From Archegozetes longisetosus (Eukaryota > Arthropoda > Arachnida > Sarcoptiformes > Trhypochthoniidae): a DNA stretch of 64,000 bases. Below the pieces are notes generated by a model. The model was not told where the DNA came from. It saw nothing but the letters and a program-made list of their open reading frames with translations, and made no database searches. Every line of letters starts with the position of its first letter. The first letter of the stretch is position 1. The stretch lies in the NCBI GenBank assembly GCA_018873245.2, contig JAEMBT020000003.1, positions 378,001 through 442,000 on the forward strand, in the 5' to 3' direction. Positions 48,553-60,665 of the stretch are shown one piece after another. A program made the position numbers and the translations under genes.

Positions 48553-48665
48553 TCAGGTGATTTGATATGCTCAATGCAGAAACTTGACTGTGTGAATTGG
48601 AATAATGATTTTAAATGCTTATGCAATTCAAGTCACGGTATAAATTGGAATAGAAATAGCACTAG
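48553..48665 (+). CDS. Visible exon 7: short cysteine module of block 1
   Basis: The acceptor TTCGTTTAAG precedes 48553, in phase with exon 6, and the donor GTAAGT follows the split codon. Encodes SGDLICSMQKLDCVNWNNDF then KCLCNSSHGINWNRNST. The pattern C-x6-C-x(n)-F-K-C-x-C resembles the second half of an EGF domain and recurs in exons 10 and 14. Confidence 0.75.
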
Positions 48666-50567
48666 GTAAGTTCACAGATTTTATTTTTCTTAAATGCCTT
48701 CGTCCATCACAAAGGAGTGTAATTCTATTAAAATCAACTGTCTTTAGTCATTCTGAGAGAAAGTGAAAGTAATCATTACACTTTAAGATCATCGATGAAA
48801 GAATGCTTTTGATAAAAATTGCTTTATATTGTGGTAAAACAGTAATTCTATCAATTTTGATTTTAACTTTAACAGAACACTGAATACACTAAGTTACGTA
48901 CAACTAAATAATTCATTTGTTGTTATTATTAAATAAAGACAACTTAGAGCTGAACGAACTAAGACTGAGCTAACGATAGCTCATTGTCAGTTCTTACATA
49001 CTTTCTTTATGTGGGATTATGTGTAAAAAAGGTTTAAAGGAATACAAATTCTTTGTATTAATGTTACAAAGAATAATCGAGAACTTATGATTACTAGTAT
49101 ATGAACTCCTATACAATATAAGTTCAAGAATTTTGTAAGCTATGACTGTCTTAATATAATCTTTAATTTGATTTTAGAAAATGAAATTCTACAAGACTAA
49201 AGTAAAAACTATTTTGGCAAAGATTTTTGAAAACTTTTAAGGTGTTTATTTTGCTTAACCTATTTGAAGAGCATTATTAGATAATAATAGACAGCCTTTG
49301 ATTTTCTTGAAACTATTTAAAATATTATGAGAATTACTCTTGCTTAAATGAGCCATTCGGTTCAATATCTTCATTTCTTGGAACAGAAAAATACTTTAGT
49401 TTGTTTACTGAGAATTAAATCTGCTTAACTTTTAAATGTTAGTTAAGGCTAAAAAATCAAATACAAAATTACTGAGTGGCAATTTAATAGACGTTGAAAT
49501 TTCCTAAGGGATAAGAAGCTAACCTTAAAATGGGCTAAACTTTTAAGTAAAACACTCATAATTTCAGAACTTCATAAATGATAGATAACACACACAAAGT
49601 TTAAAAGGGAGATTTATTTTTAAAAATTTTTTAATTCTCATCAGTTCATTACTAAAGAACATTTATTTTGTTTTAAAGCATAATTTCCATAAAGTCTAAT
49701 ATAAAAATGATCGCAATATGACTGAAATTATGTTTATTAGCAGTATTAATTTTATTAGCATAGATGACACCTTAAGATTTTTAAATTTTCATTTTCAAAT
49801 GGATAGGTAATAATCTTTTATTAACTTAATAATATTTATTGATATTTCACTAAATTCTGGAGTAGAGTAGTTTTTTACTAACGATTTGCAAATCCCTCAG
49901 GAAAATTTAGTCTTTAACTGTACTTTATTCAGCATACAGTTGATATGATTTAAAATCACATTTTAAGTAATTCGCATATCATAAATCTTCCGGTCAACTT
50001 TTTTGGCGAATACTTTATGTCCAATATAACAACCGCTTTAAAGGATTTACGGAATGAAAATTACTTAAAAATTGTTGTTAAAAATTTTATGCTGAATTAC
50101 ACACTTGACATTCAGTAATTTCATATTTAACTTGTTTTAACCTTAACTAACATTTAAAAGTTGAATCGATTCAATTCTTAGTTTATAATTTCTGAAGTTC
50201 ACTGTTGAGTATCAGGAAAATAAGTCAGCAGCCAAATTGTTTATAAGCGGTTACTTGCTTACAATAACAAATGGTTTAAATATAATTATAAGGTGTATAC
50301 ATTTCTCATTATAAACTATTACTTAATTAAAAAAAGTATTGAAATATGATTTGATTTCTTTGATTATCTATAAGATTAATCCAAAGATTAATCAATCAAA
50401 CCAAATCAAAGATTAATGAAACAATCAATCTTATGTTGAATGTTAAGAAAATTGGTTGAAAATATTAATAAGAATCATTCTTAAAAAGGAAATTATTTTG
50501 TCTTAAAAAGTGATTTTGAAACTCAGACTCTCACTTTTAAAGCTTTCAATTATTTTCATTTTTCAAG
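48666..50567. other. Intron 7, nothing recognised
   Basis: A 1.9-kb AT-rich intron. Apart from short local palindromes near 50370-50430 (AATCTTTG/CAAAGATT words) I saw no transposon or exon. Confidence 0.5.
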
Positions 50568-51040
50568 TTGTGAACCACCTTCTAAAGATTCTGAGTCTTT
50601 CAACTGGGGACTAACAGGAGAGTTCCTGCAGCCGACAGCAGTGGATAACATGTTGGAATACAGTCTAATAGAAATTGAAAATGAACAATTTGATGTTTGC
50701 GTTGATGTGACATACAGTTGCAATGGGACTACAAATCTAGAAATACTCTATTCTGAAGATAATGCAAATTTAACACTTTTCAGCATATTTTTGTCACCTG
50801 ATGCCACTAATTTTAAGTTTTGTGTTAGAGATTTCTTATATGAATTCAAACCTAACTTCAAATTAGCCTTGAAAGTATTGAACTACACGAAGGAAGATAG
50901 TTTCAAGATTTTACGTCCAAAATTTTCAGTCAACAAGATGACTCAGAAATCATCGATTTACATAAATGACGAAAGTGAATGGAGAATTATTCCTGACGTT
51001 TTTACACCTGGTACTAAGAATTTTTCAATAAATCTTAAAG
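50568..51040 (+). CDS. Visible exon 8: MAM-like domain of block 2
   Basis: The acceptor CATTTTTCAAG precedes 50568 and one base completes the Ser codon split from exon 7. Encodes SCEPPSKDSESFNWGLTGEF, then FDVCVDVTYSC, LEILYSEDNANLTL, FKFCVRDFLYEFKPNFKLAL and DESEWRIIPDVF, ending FSINLK. It is collinear with exon 5 (C...W, CxxVxYxC, LYSED, FCVRD, W), so it is a tandem domain copy. Confidence 0.8.
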
Positions 51041-51467
51041 GTAAGATTATATTGACTCACTAATGTAATTTATATGAATTTCGTATCTTCACTTAAAATT
51101 ATAAAAAAATCTTATGATGAGCAAGAATGTGTAAGTTTAGAAAATATTTCGAAAGATTAAGATGAATCACACCGTAATGATCAATATTTCGTATATATCC
51201 TTGCCACCAGAAACTGTAGCTTAATTAATATTTGCAAGCAAAGACAATACATTATACTAATCTAGATTCTGTAATAATGTGTACCTGGATATACTTGCAA
51301 TGAAATTGAGAATGAATAAAAATCCAGGTTCAAAGGGAAAATTGAATTTAGAATGGACAAAACACAATTAATATGTATATCAATATTAACACTTAAAAAC
51401 TAGTTCTTAAGGACGAATATTAGAAATTTGACATTATATTTAATACTTATCTTAATTTTATGCTTAG

Positions 51468-51987
51468 TTGGAGGAAAAAATCATTCGATGTCCGCTTACA
51501 TTATCAGTGATTGGATAAACACGAATTCTCAATTCAATATTAAAGATAATATTTTTACTGTTGAAAATCACCTAAAAGTTCTAATCGTTATATCTTGAAG
51601 CAAAGGATTCTAACATTCACAAATGAAACAACTGAAAAAATTAAAATAACAGAACCTTACCAACTGGCCATAGTTTCAACTAATTCTGAGAAAAATGAAA
51701 CTATGTATAGAATTTCAAAATTGGACACAATTAATGTTCCATTTAAGGTTATAATTGAAGTAACGCACGAAATCAGAGAAGAGGAAATGTCACAAGAAAA
51801 CTCTATTTTATTCCGAGGATTTTCTATTGGGGATCCATGCTTCGTATTGAATAGTAAAAATGAAAAAAGTACCTTCTGCGGTGGTGAGCAATATTGTCAT
51901 CCTATTCCTGGAAATACAAGATATGAATGCAAATGTCCTGAAGGAAAGACCGGTCCAAATTGTGATATAACTAATAATTGCAAAAAT
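51468..51987 (+). CDS. Visible exon 9: second segment and EGF-like region of block 2 (one-base break)
   Basis: The acceptor TATGCTTAG precedes 51468, in phase with exon 8. Reads VGGKNHSMSAYIISDWINTN to about 51570. The frame must then shift by one missing base near a CACCTAAAAG run and continues SSNRYILKQRILTF to FRGFSIGDPC, then CHPIPGNTRYECKCPEGKTG ending NCDITNNCKN before GTAAGA. The EGF signature CxCPxGxTGPxC is clear. Confidence 0.75.
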
Positions 51988-52039
51988 GTAAGAATCTCTA
52001 ATTTTTAAAATATTTTCGTAACGTGTTTTTATTTTTAAG

Positions 52040-52166
52040 GCCACAATAGCAGAAGAGACTTGTAGAATTCGCCGTCATTGCCTTTTGATGTTTGTGAAAT
52101 AAGACCAGACAAAACTTTAGGCTGTAAATGCCTTGGAAATTATAAATGGAATAATCAATTGAAGAG
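52040..52166 (+). CDS. Visible exon 10: short cysteine module of block 2 (one-base break)
   Basis: The acceptor TTATTTTTAAG precedes 52040. The first frame gives ATIAEETCRIRRHC; after a one-base deletion near GCCTTTTG it continues PFDVCEIRPDKTLGCKCLGN and ends with a codon split after AG, in phase with exon 11. Equivalent to exons 7 and 14 (C...C...KC-x-C). Confidence 0.68.
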
Positions 52167-52231
52167 GTAATAACTTATTGAATTGTGCTGCATTAATTTA
52201 TATGTAAATTGAATTTATATATTTGCTATAG

Positions 52232-52883
52232 GTGTGTTAAAATTTGGGTTTCTCCACAACATAAATCATGTGAGAGCACGAAGTGTGATTTCATCGATTC
52301 GATCACTAAAGATATGATTTGGTCTAACAAAAATATAATCACCACTAGTGAGAATCTTAGAGTTGAAGGCGAAATTTTTATTCCGACTGATAATAAATCG
52401 CAATATATTATACAAGTTTCAAATATTGATCAGAATGAGACAGCTTGTTTCGATTTATCATATTCGTTGAGTGAAAACGCTCATTTAGATATTTATATAA
52501 ATGAAGTAAAATCATTAACTCTGGGTTCAACACAATTGGAAAAACTAAATGACTTTTCAATGATTAATGGATTCTCAAATGAAATTTTTGTGTCAACGAT
52601 TTATATAAGAAGGTCACTGGCAAATTTAATATAACTTTCATGCCAAATATAGATAATACCAGCTTCTATACAATTGCTCTCAAATTCAACAACAAAAAAG
52701 AAAAGGTCTTATTGAAAACCTTGGATGATAAATATCTTTATCCTTTGCCATTTTTAACTCATTGGTCAAGTAATAATGGTGATTTGACCAATAATATTAC
52801 CTTCAAGGTGGAAAACCAATGGCCTTTAAAACATCCTGGAGATACCTGGAAACCAAATTCTGATGATGAGATAAAATTCCAGT
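52232..52883 (+). CDS. Visible exon 11: MAM-like domain of block 3 (one-base break)
   Basis: The acceptor TTTGCTATAG precedes 52232. Encodes CESTKCDFIDSITKDMIW, QYIIQVSNIDQNETACFDLS, then HLDIYINE and EIFVST. One base is then missing near 52580-52605, and the frame resumes KKVTGKFNITFMPNIDNTSF to WSSNNGDLTNNITFKVENQW and IKFQ before GTAAGA. It follows the same plan as exons 5 and 8. Confidence 0.75.
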
Positions 52884-52973
52884 GTAAGAAACTAACTTAG
52901 TTATGATTTCAATATGTATAATGTGATGATTGGTTATTTGGCTTTAATCGAATTTTAATATTGAATCAAATAG

Positions 52974-53173
52974 CTCAAGGACAAAATTTTGTTAAAAGAG
53001 AGGCTATTTTAATAAGCAATTGGTTGAAGAAAGAAATTTCGGCTCGAGATTTTAGGTTCAACATCTCTAGTTGTTTCGAAGATTTTCTTTTAAAATTTGT
53101 GGTATTTGATGATAAAATGCAAGAAATACCAGCATCAAATATTGTTGTAGGGGATGAAAGAATGGATCCAAAT
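52974..53173 (+). CDS. Visible exon 12: second segment of block 3, first part
   Basis: The acceptor AATCAAATAG precedes 52974 and the phase agrees with exon 11. Encodes QNFVKREAILISNWLKKEIS, matching AVLMSKNWIVNSKELRSKN in exon 6 and AYIISDWINTN in exon 9, then CFEDFLLKFVVFDDKMQEIP, ending RMDPN before GTAAGT. In blocks 1 and 2 this segment and the EGF are in one exon, so an intron was gained or lost. Confidence 0.78.
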
Positions 53174-53567
53174 GTAAGTTTAATTTACTCTTGTGATCAT
53201 GATCTCGCACATGTTTGTCATTGATGCTAGTTTTCGTTTTAACCGAATGAGGCAGAAGATTAAAGTTGAGAAACTTGGAGACCTATTCATTTGGAACTGT
53301 ATTCAAATATTGATTTTATGAAAATATCAAATTTAAATGTCAATTTGTGTTAAAATGCATCAATTAAATCTCAAGTCATAGAAATTGGTTTAAATAAAAA
53401 ACACTATCATCGGATTTATTTAAATAGAATTTTCTAATGTATATCAGACTAGGATCACTGAAGCTTACAAAATAGAGTTCTCAATTTTACTTTATAAATT
53501 TTTATACTATAAGTGATACTTTGAATTCGTAGCAACTTTAATCTACTTATTACTCTTAAAATTTCAG

Positions 53568-53855
53568 GCTTTGAATGACTTCACAGTTGCCTTTCAAACT
53601 CCAAAAATGAAAACTTCTTTCAAAGTTGCTTTGAAAGTAGAATATAGAAGTGGAAGTAAATTTTCATTAAAATCAATCGACTTGGGAGATCCATGCATAG
53701 ACTCATTTCTAAATTATAGAAAATGCAATCAAGGTATTGGCAAATGTGAAAGAAATCTCGATCAAAATGATTATAAATGTAATTGTAAAGAAATACCATA
53801 TACGGGCAAAGATTGTACTGTTCGAGAATATTGTGATAACAAGCTACCGGATGAT
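53568..53855 (+). CDS. Visible exon 13: end of second segment and EGF-like region of block 3
   Basis: The acceptor AAAATTTCAG precedes 53568, in phase. Encodes ALNDFTVAFQTPKMKTSFKV, then FSLKSIDLGDPCIDSFLN and the EGF-like KCERNLDQNDYKCNCK followed by PYTGKDC, ending KLPDD before GTGAGT. The third GDPC-led EGF of the protein. Confidence 0.8.
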
Positions 53856-54748
53856 GTGAGTTGAATTTATTTTAAAATTATTTTAGAATTAAGGCTAAAG
53901 ATCTAATAAAACTTGGCTTCCCTCAAGAGTCTCACGAGTATTGAGCTTCATTTGAACATCTTTTGTGTTTATTTTTATTTCGAGAGCTTAAACCTAATTA
54001 TAGCTTCAAAGTTTTTTGCATTGCTTAAAATGCTATAAAATTATGATTCTCCGCATGATTTTAATTTGTTTTATAAAACCAAAGTTTATCGATTAACTGA
54101 ATGCGTGTTTCGGATTCTGCAAAATTTCCGCATGCAGATTAAATGATATACTTTTAATTGCAGTTATTTATGAGTTAACTACATTTTTCACTGTGAGCAA
54201 AATGAATTTCAAAGATTTGCTCCTCTAATACAAAATGATGTATCAAATTCTTCGAGAAAATAGTGCCAAAACTAAAGGTGATAGATACGTGAATATTTTT
54301 CGTAAAAATATTCTATACGAAAAAATTCGATTGGCCATATTCGAGTTTGAGATTGGATACCATTTTAAAAGGATGAAGCTCAAAACTTTTTGAACAAAGC
54401 TGAAGACATTGATTCAAATATATATACATATTTTTAATGTTTCGTGCAATAGCGTGTCTTCCATCAAATATGCTATAGAAGTCTATTAAACAACAAAACC
54501 TAGAAAACTTTTAAATTAATCTTTATCTTTCAAAAGATTTTGGTAACTTTTTTCCAAAATTCATCGTTTTTCATTGAAATACACGAAAAATCTAAGGCAT
54601 CTAAATCTAATTACACCAATAAATCCCATTAAATAAGTTTTTAAAGCAGTTAATATTATTTATGGATTTTACTCTAGATCTTCAGTAAAGTGTTACACAA
54701 TAACCCATAGTTTATATATTTTTGGTATTTTGTCAGGCATGCTGTAGT

Positions 54749-55218
54749 TAGTGCTCCGCACAAATCGAGTCGAGTCTGATCAAACTGCGATTTTATTTGA
54801 TTTGGACTCGTATCGAGCTTACCCAGGGACTCCAATTCACTACAGCTAATGAATAAGCTAAAGTTTTAAGTTATTTTCTGAAATTTTGTAGAACTGACCC
54901 CTTTTATACAATAAAACTTTTTCCAGGTAGTTCGTGAATTTGGAATAAGATAGTAGAATATTCTAGAACCCATTGGTTCCTAGTATGTTCCAGGAAATTA
55001 TAAAATATTCTGTAAGTTTATAGAATATTTTGGGAAATTCTAGAATATTACATTGGATCTTAGGTTTCTTAAACGTTCTAGGACTTTCTAGAATTTTCCA
55101 TAGGTTTATAGAAAGCCTTAGAAAATTATAGGACAATTTTCTTGCATTATATAAATTCAAATGTTTCAAACCTATTTAAGTCCTACCCGGACTCGAATCG
55201 ACTCGTGCCGAACACTTA
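54749..55218. mobile_element. Element with CGAGTC-type ends in intron 13
   Basis: The ends TAGTGCTCCGCACAAATCGA and (inverted) TAAGTGTTCGGCACGAGTCG are partial inverse copies. The interior repeats TTCTAGAA/TTCTAGGA words as in 9172-10414. Ends of TAGTG form suggest hAT, but the flanks show no duplication, so it is old or mis-bounded. Confidence 0.5.
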
Positions 55219-56409
55219 TAATATCTATCTCTTAGATGTTAAAATGTTATACAAAATGCCAAAATTCCATTTTATAACACTGAGTGACATAAAGTGTTAT
55301 TCTAGCACTTTGAACATATTTCTTCCAAGATTGAGACATACTCATTACTCAATATATTGAACACGTGCTAAATACTTCCTTTTTAAAAATTATTTTCATT
55401 CACTCTGGTGGGTTGAAAAGTAGACTTGCAAAGTTTAAGTGGAAGTTAAAATTTTAAAATTTCATGGTTATGGGATAGGTATAATTTTGAATTAACAAGC
55501 ATATTTTAATAATAAGCTAAGGTATAATATATATATCACGAATAATACCAGTAATACATATCACAAATTATGAAACACCATCAAGGAAAACTCATGGACT
55601 ATTATTAATACACATATAAGGCTCAGCTATTAAGCTCAGGGAAAATTGGCTAATTTATTCAAACTATACACAAACGTAACTTTGATAATCAAATAGGTTA
55701 TAACCTCCCTTTTCTTTAATGTATGATACATTTTATACCATTTTAGTTTCATGATTAAAACTGCAATTAAAGCTATCTCTATCAGTGGGTACCAATAGAT
55801 GACATTAAGAAATGACAGCGTGTAGTAACAGGTATTCTTGTTTGAGAAGGTGTAATTACGAGTAAAATTTGAGAGAGATTAGCCTAATCCTGTGAAGAAT
55901 TAGCTCTTAAAACACTTGTCTTTATAAGTAGTACGATTTGATGAAAAATTGAATATTCACCTGAAGAAAATCCTAGAAGTGGCCGCCCACCAATGTTATC
56001 TAACCAAGATTAATATTTATAGAGAATTTAATTAAGAAAGACTAATGATTATCAATCTCAAGCGTCGCAGAAGAGGTTAATATATTTGAAGGAAGTATTA
56101 CTATTTTGAAAGGAGTGTCTAAACTTAAATAAAGTTAGTATAGTTTGAATCCCAAGGAAACTCTCAAACAAATGCTAACTCGTTTTGGCGTCAGTGAGCA
56201 AAATCTTAAACAATAACGCAAAGAGGAATAATTCTTAAAGAGGATAACTACAACAGATGAAATTTAAATTTCATACTATCATCCGAAGACAAAGTAACTG
56301 TTAAAGGAATGCAGACATTCGATTTCTTCGAGGACCAAAAAGTTCAAACTTCAAAGTTATGATGATCTCATTTTGGAACTCAAGATGAATAATTCTTAGC
56401 CACTTTGTA

Positions 56410-56690
56410 CTTAGTGAACAGACAGTTAATAAATTCTATTATTCAAAAGTTTTAAAGTCACAACTTTCTGCTGAAATAAGAAAATCAGGCTCTATATTAG
56501 TCCACAAAAATGTATTCTCCGTCAGGACAACGCTCTTGCGCACACTGCTGGACATACCACTGAGACTCTTCAAGATCTTGGGACAGAAGTGCTCTCACAT
56601 CCCCCATATGGTCCCGATTTGGCTTCATCAGATTAATACCTCTTTGGTAAAATGAAAATATTTTAAAATGGCTAAGGTTTCAAGGCCAAA
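56410..56690 (+). pseudogene. mariner transposase relic in intron 13
   Basis: Plus-strand pieces: LSEQTVNKFYYSKVLKSQLS in one frame, then in the next frame QDNALAHTAGHTTETLQDLG, then VLSHPPYGPDLASSD, a stop, and YLFG. The DNA..H and HPPYGPDLASSD-x-Y-LFG blocks are the mariner DD34D catalytic signature. The frameshift and stop mean it is dead. Similarity fades outward to about 56160 and 56880. Confidence 0.82.
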
Positions 56691-57273
56691 ATAGTTAATA
56701 GCAATAATCAGTTAGTGGTGTCAACGAAGGCTTAAAGAATGGTTTGCCGCTAGAGCACGACAATTACCAAAAGATGAAACAAGTGTATAAAGTTAGATGA
56801 GGTTATGTTGACAATAGTCAGCTCGAGCAATTTGATTAAATTTGGTTGTCTATGATATTTATGTTTTTCCGTGAATTTAATGAGTGAACCTTATACATTA
56901 CTGTACATTGCTATTCCGTAAAGCATTAATATATAAACAAATGATACTTTATTTGCTGTAATAAGAACGAGTCGTTCTCGCGCGATAACAAGAGATATTG
57001 ATGAATATGGGATGGAAACAGATTAATTGTTGACAATATTATTATTGTCTCCGATTAAAATTCACAAAGTATAACTATAAGAATAGCTTTAAAACTCAAT
57101 TTACAAATGGATAATTTTATGAGTTTTTATCTATTTTTTCATTTATTTTAATCACATCCATTATTTCACATTTACAAATATTAACAGTATAAATTTTTCA
57201 TATTCTAAAATCTTTCATTACTAGTTGAAGTTATTTATACTAAAGAAATCTTAAAAATATCTTTCATTTTTAG

Positions 57274-57422
57274 ATTGATAATACTAAAACTGGATCAGAG
57301 TTTTGCGAAGAACGAATGAATTCCTCTTGTCAAAATTCTGAAGGAAGTAAATTAGGGTTCAAATGCATTTGCTCAAATGAAACATACTGGCATGTCGATC
57401 TTGAAAATAAACAAAATTCTAA
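57274..57422 (+). CDS. Visible exon 14: short cysteine module of block 3
   Basis: The acceptor TTTCATTTTTAG precedes 57274, in phase with exon 13. Encodes IDNTKTGSEFCEERMNSSCQ, then LGFKCICSNETYWHVD, and leaves a codon split after AA. Same pattern as exons 7 and 10. Confidence 0.8.
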
Positions 57423-57641
57423 GTAAGTTACCAGTTAAAAATATTCTTAAGTCAGAAGTACAGATTAAACTCACATTAGATTCTCAATAGATGTAAGTTT
57501 TACAATTCATAACATGCCACACTTTCAGCTCAGTATTTTACTGAAATCATAAATTTCAATTATCAGTTATCACAATATCGATAATTGCAAATCCATTTCT
57601 ATTAATTAATGATTTAATCATATTTACAACTTTATGTATAG

Positions 57642-57940
57642 TTGTCTAATTATACCGAAGTGCATAGAACACAAATGTAATACGACAACGCAAATATGTA
57701 AGACGCCTGAGAATGTTAAAGAGAATTATAAATGTGAATGTAATAAAGAAAATAACTACTACAATGTTTCGGATAAATGTGAGAAGTTTGATCCTTGCTC
57801 AGAATCATTACGTAATGCAAGAAATTTAGATTTTATCAAGCCTTGTGGAGATTCGAATGCAACATGTGTCTCTTTAGGAGATGGCCCAGAAGATTATATG
57901 TGTGTTTGCCCGAAAGGTTTCAAAAATACTGATGATAAAT
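57642..57940 (+). CDS. Visible exon 15: two EGF-like repeats
   Basis: The acceptor TTTATGTATAG precedes 57642, in phase. Encodes CIEHKCNTTTQICKTPENVK...YKCECNKENNYYNVSDKC, then FDPCSESLRNARNLDFIKPC and ATCVSLGDGPEDYMCVCPKG ending TDDK before GTGAGT. Two EGF-like units, each with the CxC of its second half. Confidence 0.85.
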
Positions 57941-58092
57941 GTGAGTATTAAATGATTATATAATTTATTTTTGAAACTCGTCAATTCCTTATTGGATATA
58001 ATAGAAATTTTCATCAAACTGATAAAATTAATTAAATCTTGAATATGAATAATACTATAAAGTTTATCGATTGTATTTAATTGTAATTACAG

Positions 58093-58376
58093 TCAGAGAG
58101 AATACGAAATGTGAGCCATTGTTCTGTAATTTTCCATCTTTGAACGAATGCGATCAAATTTGCGACCCGACTCCAGGTGATGGTAAAGAATACACCTGTA
58201 AATGCAAAGAATTTTATGATTTAAAAGATAACAAATGCAATCTAAGAAAAGATAAACAATGTTCTTGTCCAAACGGTGCATTCTGCCTTGAAAATGGAAA
58301 ATGTGATTGTAAACAAGGATATGTGATGGAAGATGACAAAGGGAAGGTTGTTGGATGCAAACCAGATCGTGAGTAA
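58093..58376 (+). CDS. Visible exon 16: EGF-like repeats
   Basis: The acceptor GTAATTACAG precedes 58093, in phase, and the donor GTGAGT starts at 58369, so coding stops at 58368. Encodes CEPLFCNFPSLNECDQICDP, EYTCKCKEFYDLKDNKC, then KQCSCPNGAFCLENGKCDCK and GYVMEDDKGKVVGCKPD. Two EGF-like units with unusually close cysteines in the second. Confidence 0.85.
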
Positions 58377-58456
58377 ATTGAGATTTTGAAATAAATGTTA
58401 TCATAAAGTGAATATTCTCGAATCTGATGATATTTCTAAACGATTATCAATTCTAG

Positions 58457-59427
58457 CGTCATTTCATAATGAAATCTGCCCTTATGGGAATACAACTAAT
58501 ACAAATAAGAATGAATTAGCGTGCTTTTGTGGAGACGCTTTTGAGAAAAATGATAAAAACACTTGTGACTTCAAGCCCATTTGTAGCAAAGGCAGTAGAG
58601 GGCGAACAGATTGTGATGCTAAGAATGCTTTGTGCATAATTGATTTTGATAGTTTGGGTGAATGGAAATGTAGATGTCCAATAGGCAAAGCATCCAATTC
58701 AACTGGAGCTCAAGACATTGGAAAACATGAAAATAGCATCTGTGTAGATAAGTGTCTCATAAATAATAGAGCGATAGATTGCTTGAGTATGAACGCAGTG
58801 TGTGACCCGTTAGAAATCAAAGATACTCAATCTAACTCAAGTGAATTTTGTATTTGTAATCCTGGTTATGTGAAAATGAATGGAACATGTAAACTCGGAA
58901 AATATTCACGAGAATTTTCTATTTCGTTTAAGAATACATTCTCTGACTCTGAAAATCAAAGAACTGTTATTGATAATACTCTTAAGAAGACTACCCTATC
59001 ACTATTTTCCACAGATGCTTCGAAATTAGCTGCCGATCTACAATCCTCAAATGAAGAAAATTTGAAAATCGAAAAGGCAGCCAGTGTTTTCCTATCAAAT
59101 TTTAAAATTAATAAATTTTTGATGAGTAGGGCACAGTATATTCTTTCAATGATTCAAGGGTCGAAATTCGCAAATAGAGTATCATTAGAAAAATGGGATT
59201 TAATAAATAATTTCTATGAATGTAAATTCGTAATTACTTCGGATAAAAAGATTGATAATGCAAGCTTTACAAAGAGCTTCAGCGAAAATTGTCAACCATT
59301 GCCTGAGCAACCTGACCTGTGCTTCTTCAGCATACGACAACAAAGCATTAAATATTTTGATGATAGTAAAGACAATAACGAATTCATATTGGTCAATAAG
59401 AGTAAAGTTTATTCAACCGAATATGAG
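58457..59427 (+). CDS. Visible exon 17: EGF-like repeats and an uncharacterised segment
   Basis: The acceptor CAATTCTAG precedes 58457, in phase with exon 16; the weak donor GTTTAA is inferred because exon 18 continues in phase. The first 145 residues hold EGF-like units (NEICPYGNTTNTNKNELACF, KCRCPIGKASN, FCICNPGYVKMNGTC). Then come about 170 residues of mixed helix and strand character (YSREFSISFKNTFSDSENQR, AASVFLSNFKINKFL, YECKFVITSDKKIDNASF). Lying just before the last EGFs, this could be a SEA-type domain, but I see no GSVVV-like cleavage site, so its identity is open. Confidence 0.8.
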
Positions 59428-59491
59428 GTTTAATTTAAATTCTCAATTTATTTATATTTAAAAATTAACTGAAATATTTCTCTACCTATAG

Positions 59492-59675
59492 CCTTGTAGC
59501 AAATCACGAATAACAAAAAGTTGTCCAGATTATAGCCGTTGCGTTCCTGATAAGGATACAAGCCTTTACAGTTGTTTGTGCAGCCCAAAATATTTTAGTG
59601 TTAGTGCTGAAACTCTAATAGAATTGGAAAATGGCGGACAAAACGATCCTAAACATGTCAAGCAAAGTTGTAAAG
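59492..59675 (+). CDS. Visible exon 18: EGF-like repeat
   Basis: Too short and stop-bounded to stand out, but the acceptor TCTACCTATAG and donor G/GTGAGA are clear and both phases fit. Encodes PCSKSRITKSCPDYSRCVPD, LYSCLCSPKYFSVSAETLIE, ending HVKQSCK. An EGF-like domain with an extended loop before its last cysteine. Confidence 0.82.
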
Positions 59676-60665
59676 GTGAGAATTCGAACCAATATAAGTG
59701 TCAAACCAAAAGTTTAATAATTGAAGTTATTTGAGCTACTATGACTGTTTTAATTTTCGAGAATTTCGAATTTATATCACTGTACAAGTTTAAACTAATG
59801 ATTAACTAATTCATACAATTCAAATTACATACACTTCGAACGTTTTAAGAATTTTTAAATCTGAAGCGTCAAGGAATCTGTAAGATTAGAAAGAAAAGAA
59901 CATCAAAAATTTAGTTATTAACACACCAACTTAATTCTATATGACCAGTGCTATTTAGGCACCAATTTAAAAAGTCACTTGAACATGCTTAAGTACTATT
60001 AAATAATGAAAAAAGTATGAAATAATTTTTTATAAAATTTATAAATTATATGAATAGAAAAGTGAGAAAAAATAAATATCGTGATTCGAAATTCTAATTG
60101 AGACACATGTCTAAAAGTTAGATTTCCTTTTTCTAACGTTTAGAATAAAATTTAGTTAGGGCTAAGCTTAGTATTATATATATTTCAAATTTTGATATAA
60201 AGTATTAATGATCTAAATCTTTTTATAAGTAAACAATTTAAATTCAAGTATTTCTTTCAAGTTCAGATTTTGATACTTTCAAAAAGTTATTTAAACAGCT
60301 TTTTAATAGCTATAATCGGTAATAACTTTTATTTAGCATATTAATTATCATTTTTAAGTTGAAAATCTCTATAAAATATACTATAAAATAATCAGAACAT
60401 TTTTTATTTGTGTCTACCAAATAGTCACTTCTATTCTATTCTAAATATAATGAAATTTTATTGTTAAAATGATGTCTCTGAATAACTATCTTATTAAGCT
60501 AGTGAGTATTCATTCCCTGAAAACCTAGTCATCATGCAGAATTACAGACTAATAATCTTCATACAAGACCCAAAAAATCTAAGGCACGAAGAATAATTTA
60601 TATAGAATAATTAAGTTTATACCTTCGTGTATTTAAACTATTATAAATGTTTGTTCTTTTCTAAG
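59676..60665. other. Intron 18, nothing recognised
   Basis: About 1 kb of AT-rich intronic sequence. No transposon ends or exon were identified. Confidence 0.5.

Larger units (their letters stand above)
53856..57273. other. Intron 13 with two decayed transposons
   Basis: A 3.4-kb intron with a CGA-ended repeat at 54749-55218 and a mariner relic at about 56200-56790. The remaining sequence is AT-rich without further features I can support. Confidence 0.55.

Noticed and set aside
52852..53224. Reading through the exon 11 and 12 donors into following sequence
   Set aside because: Clear GTAAGA and GTAAGT donors with matching phases and collinearity to other blocks show the extra residues are intronic.
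56200..56880. Possible extra exon of the MAM/EGF gene inside intron 13
   Set aside because: Translation matches mariner transposase with stops and frameshifts, and exons 13 and 14 join in phase without it.
58093..58404. Minus-strand frame of about 100 residues opposite exon 16
   Set aside because: It is a shadow of the EGF-coding exon; the cysteine pattern and splice sites are on the plus strand.
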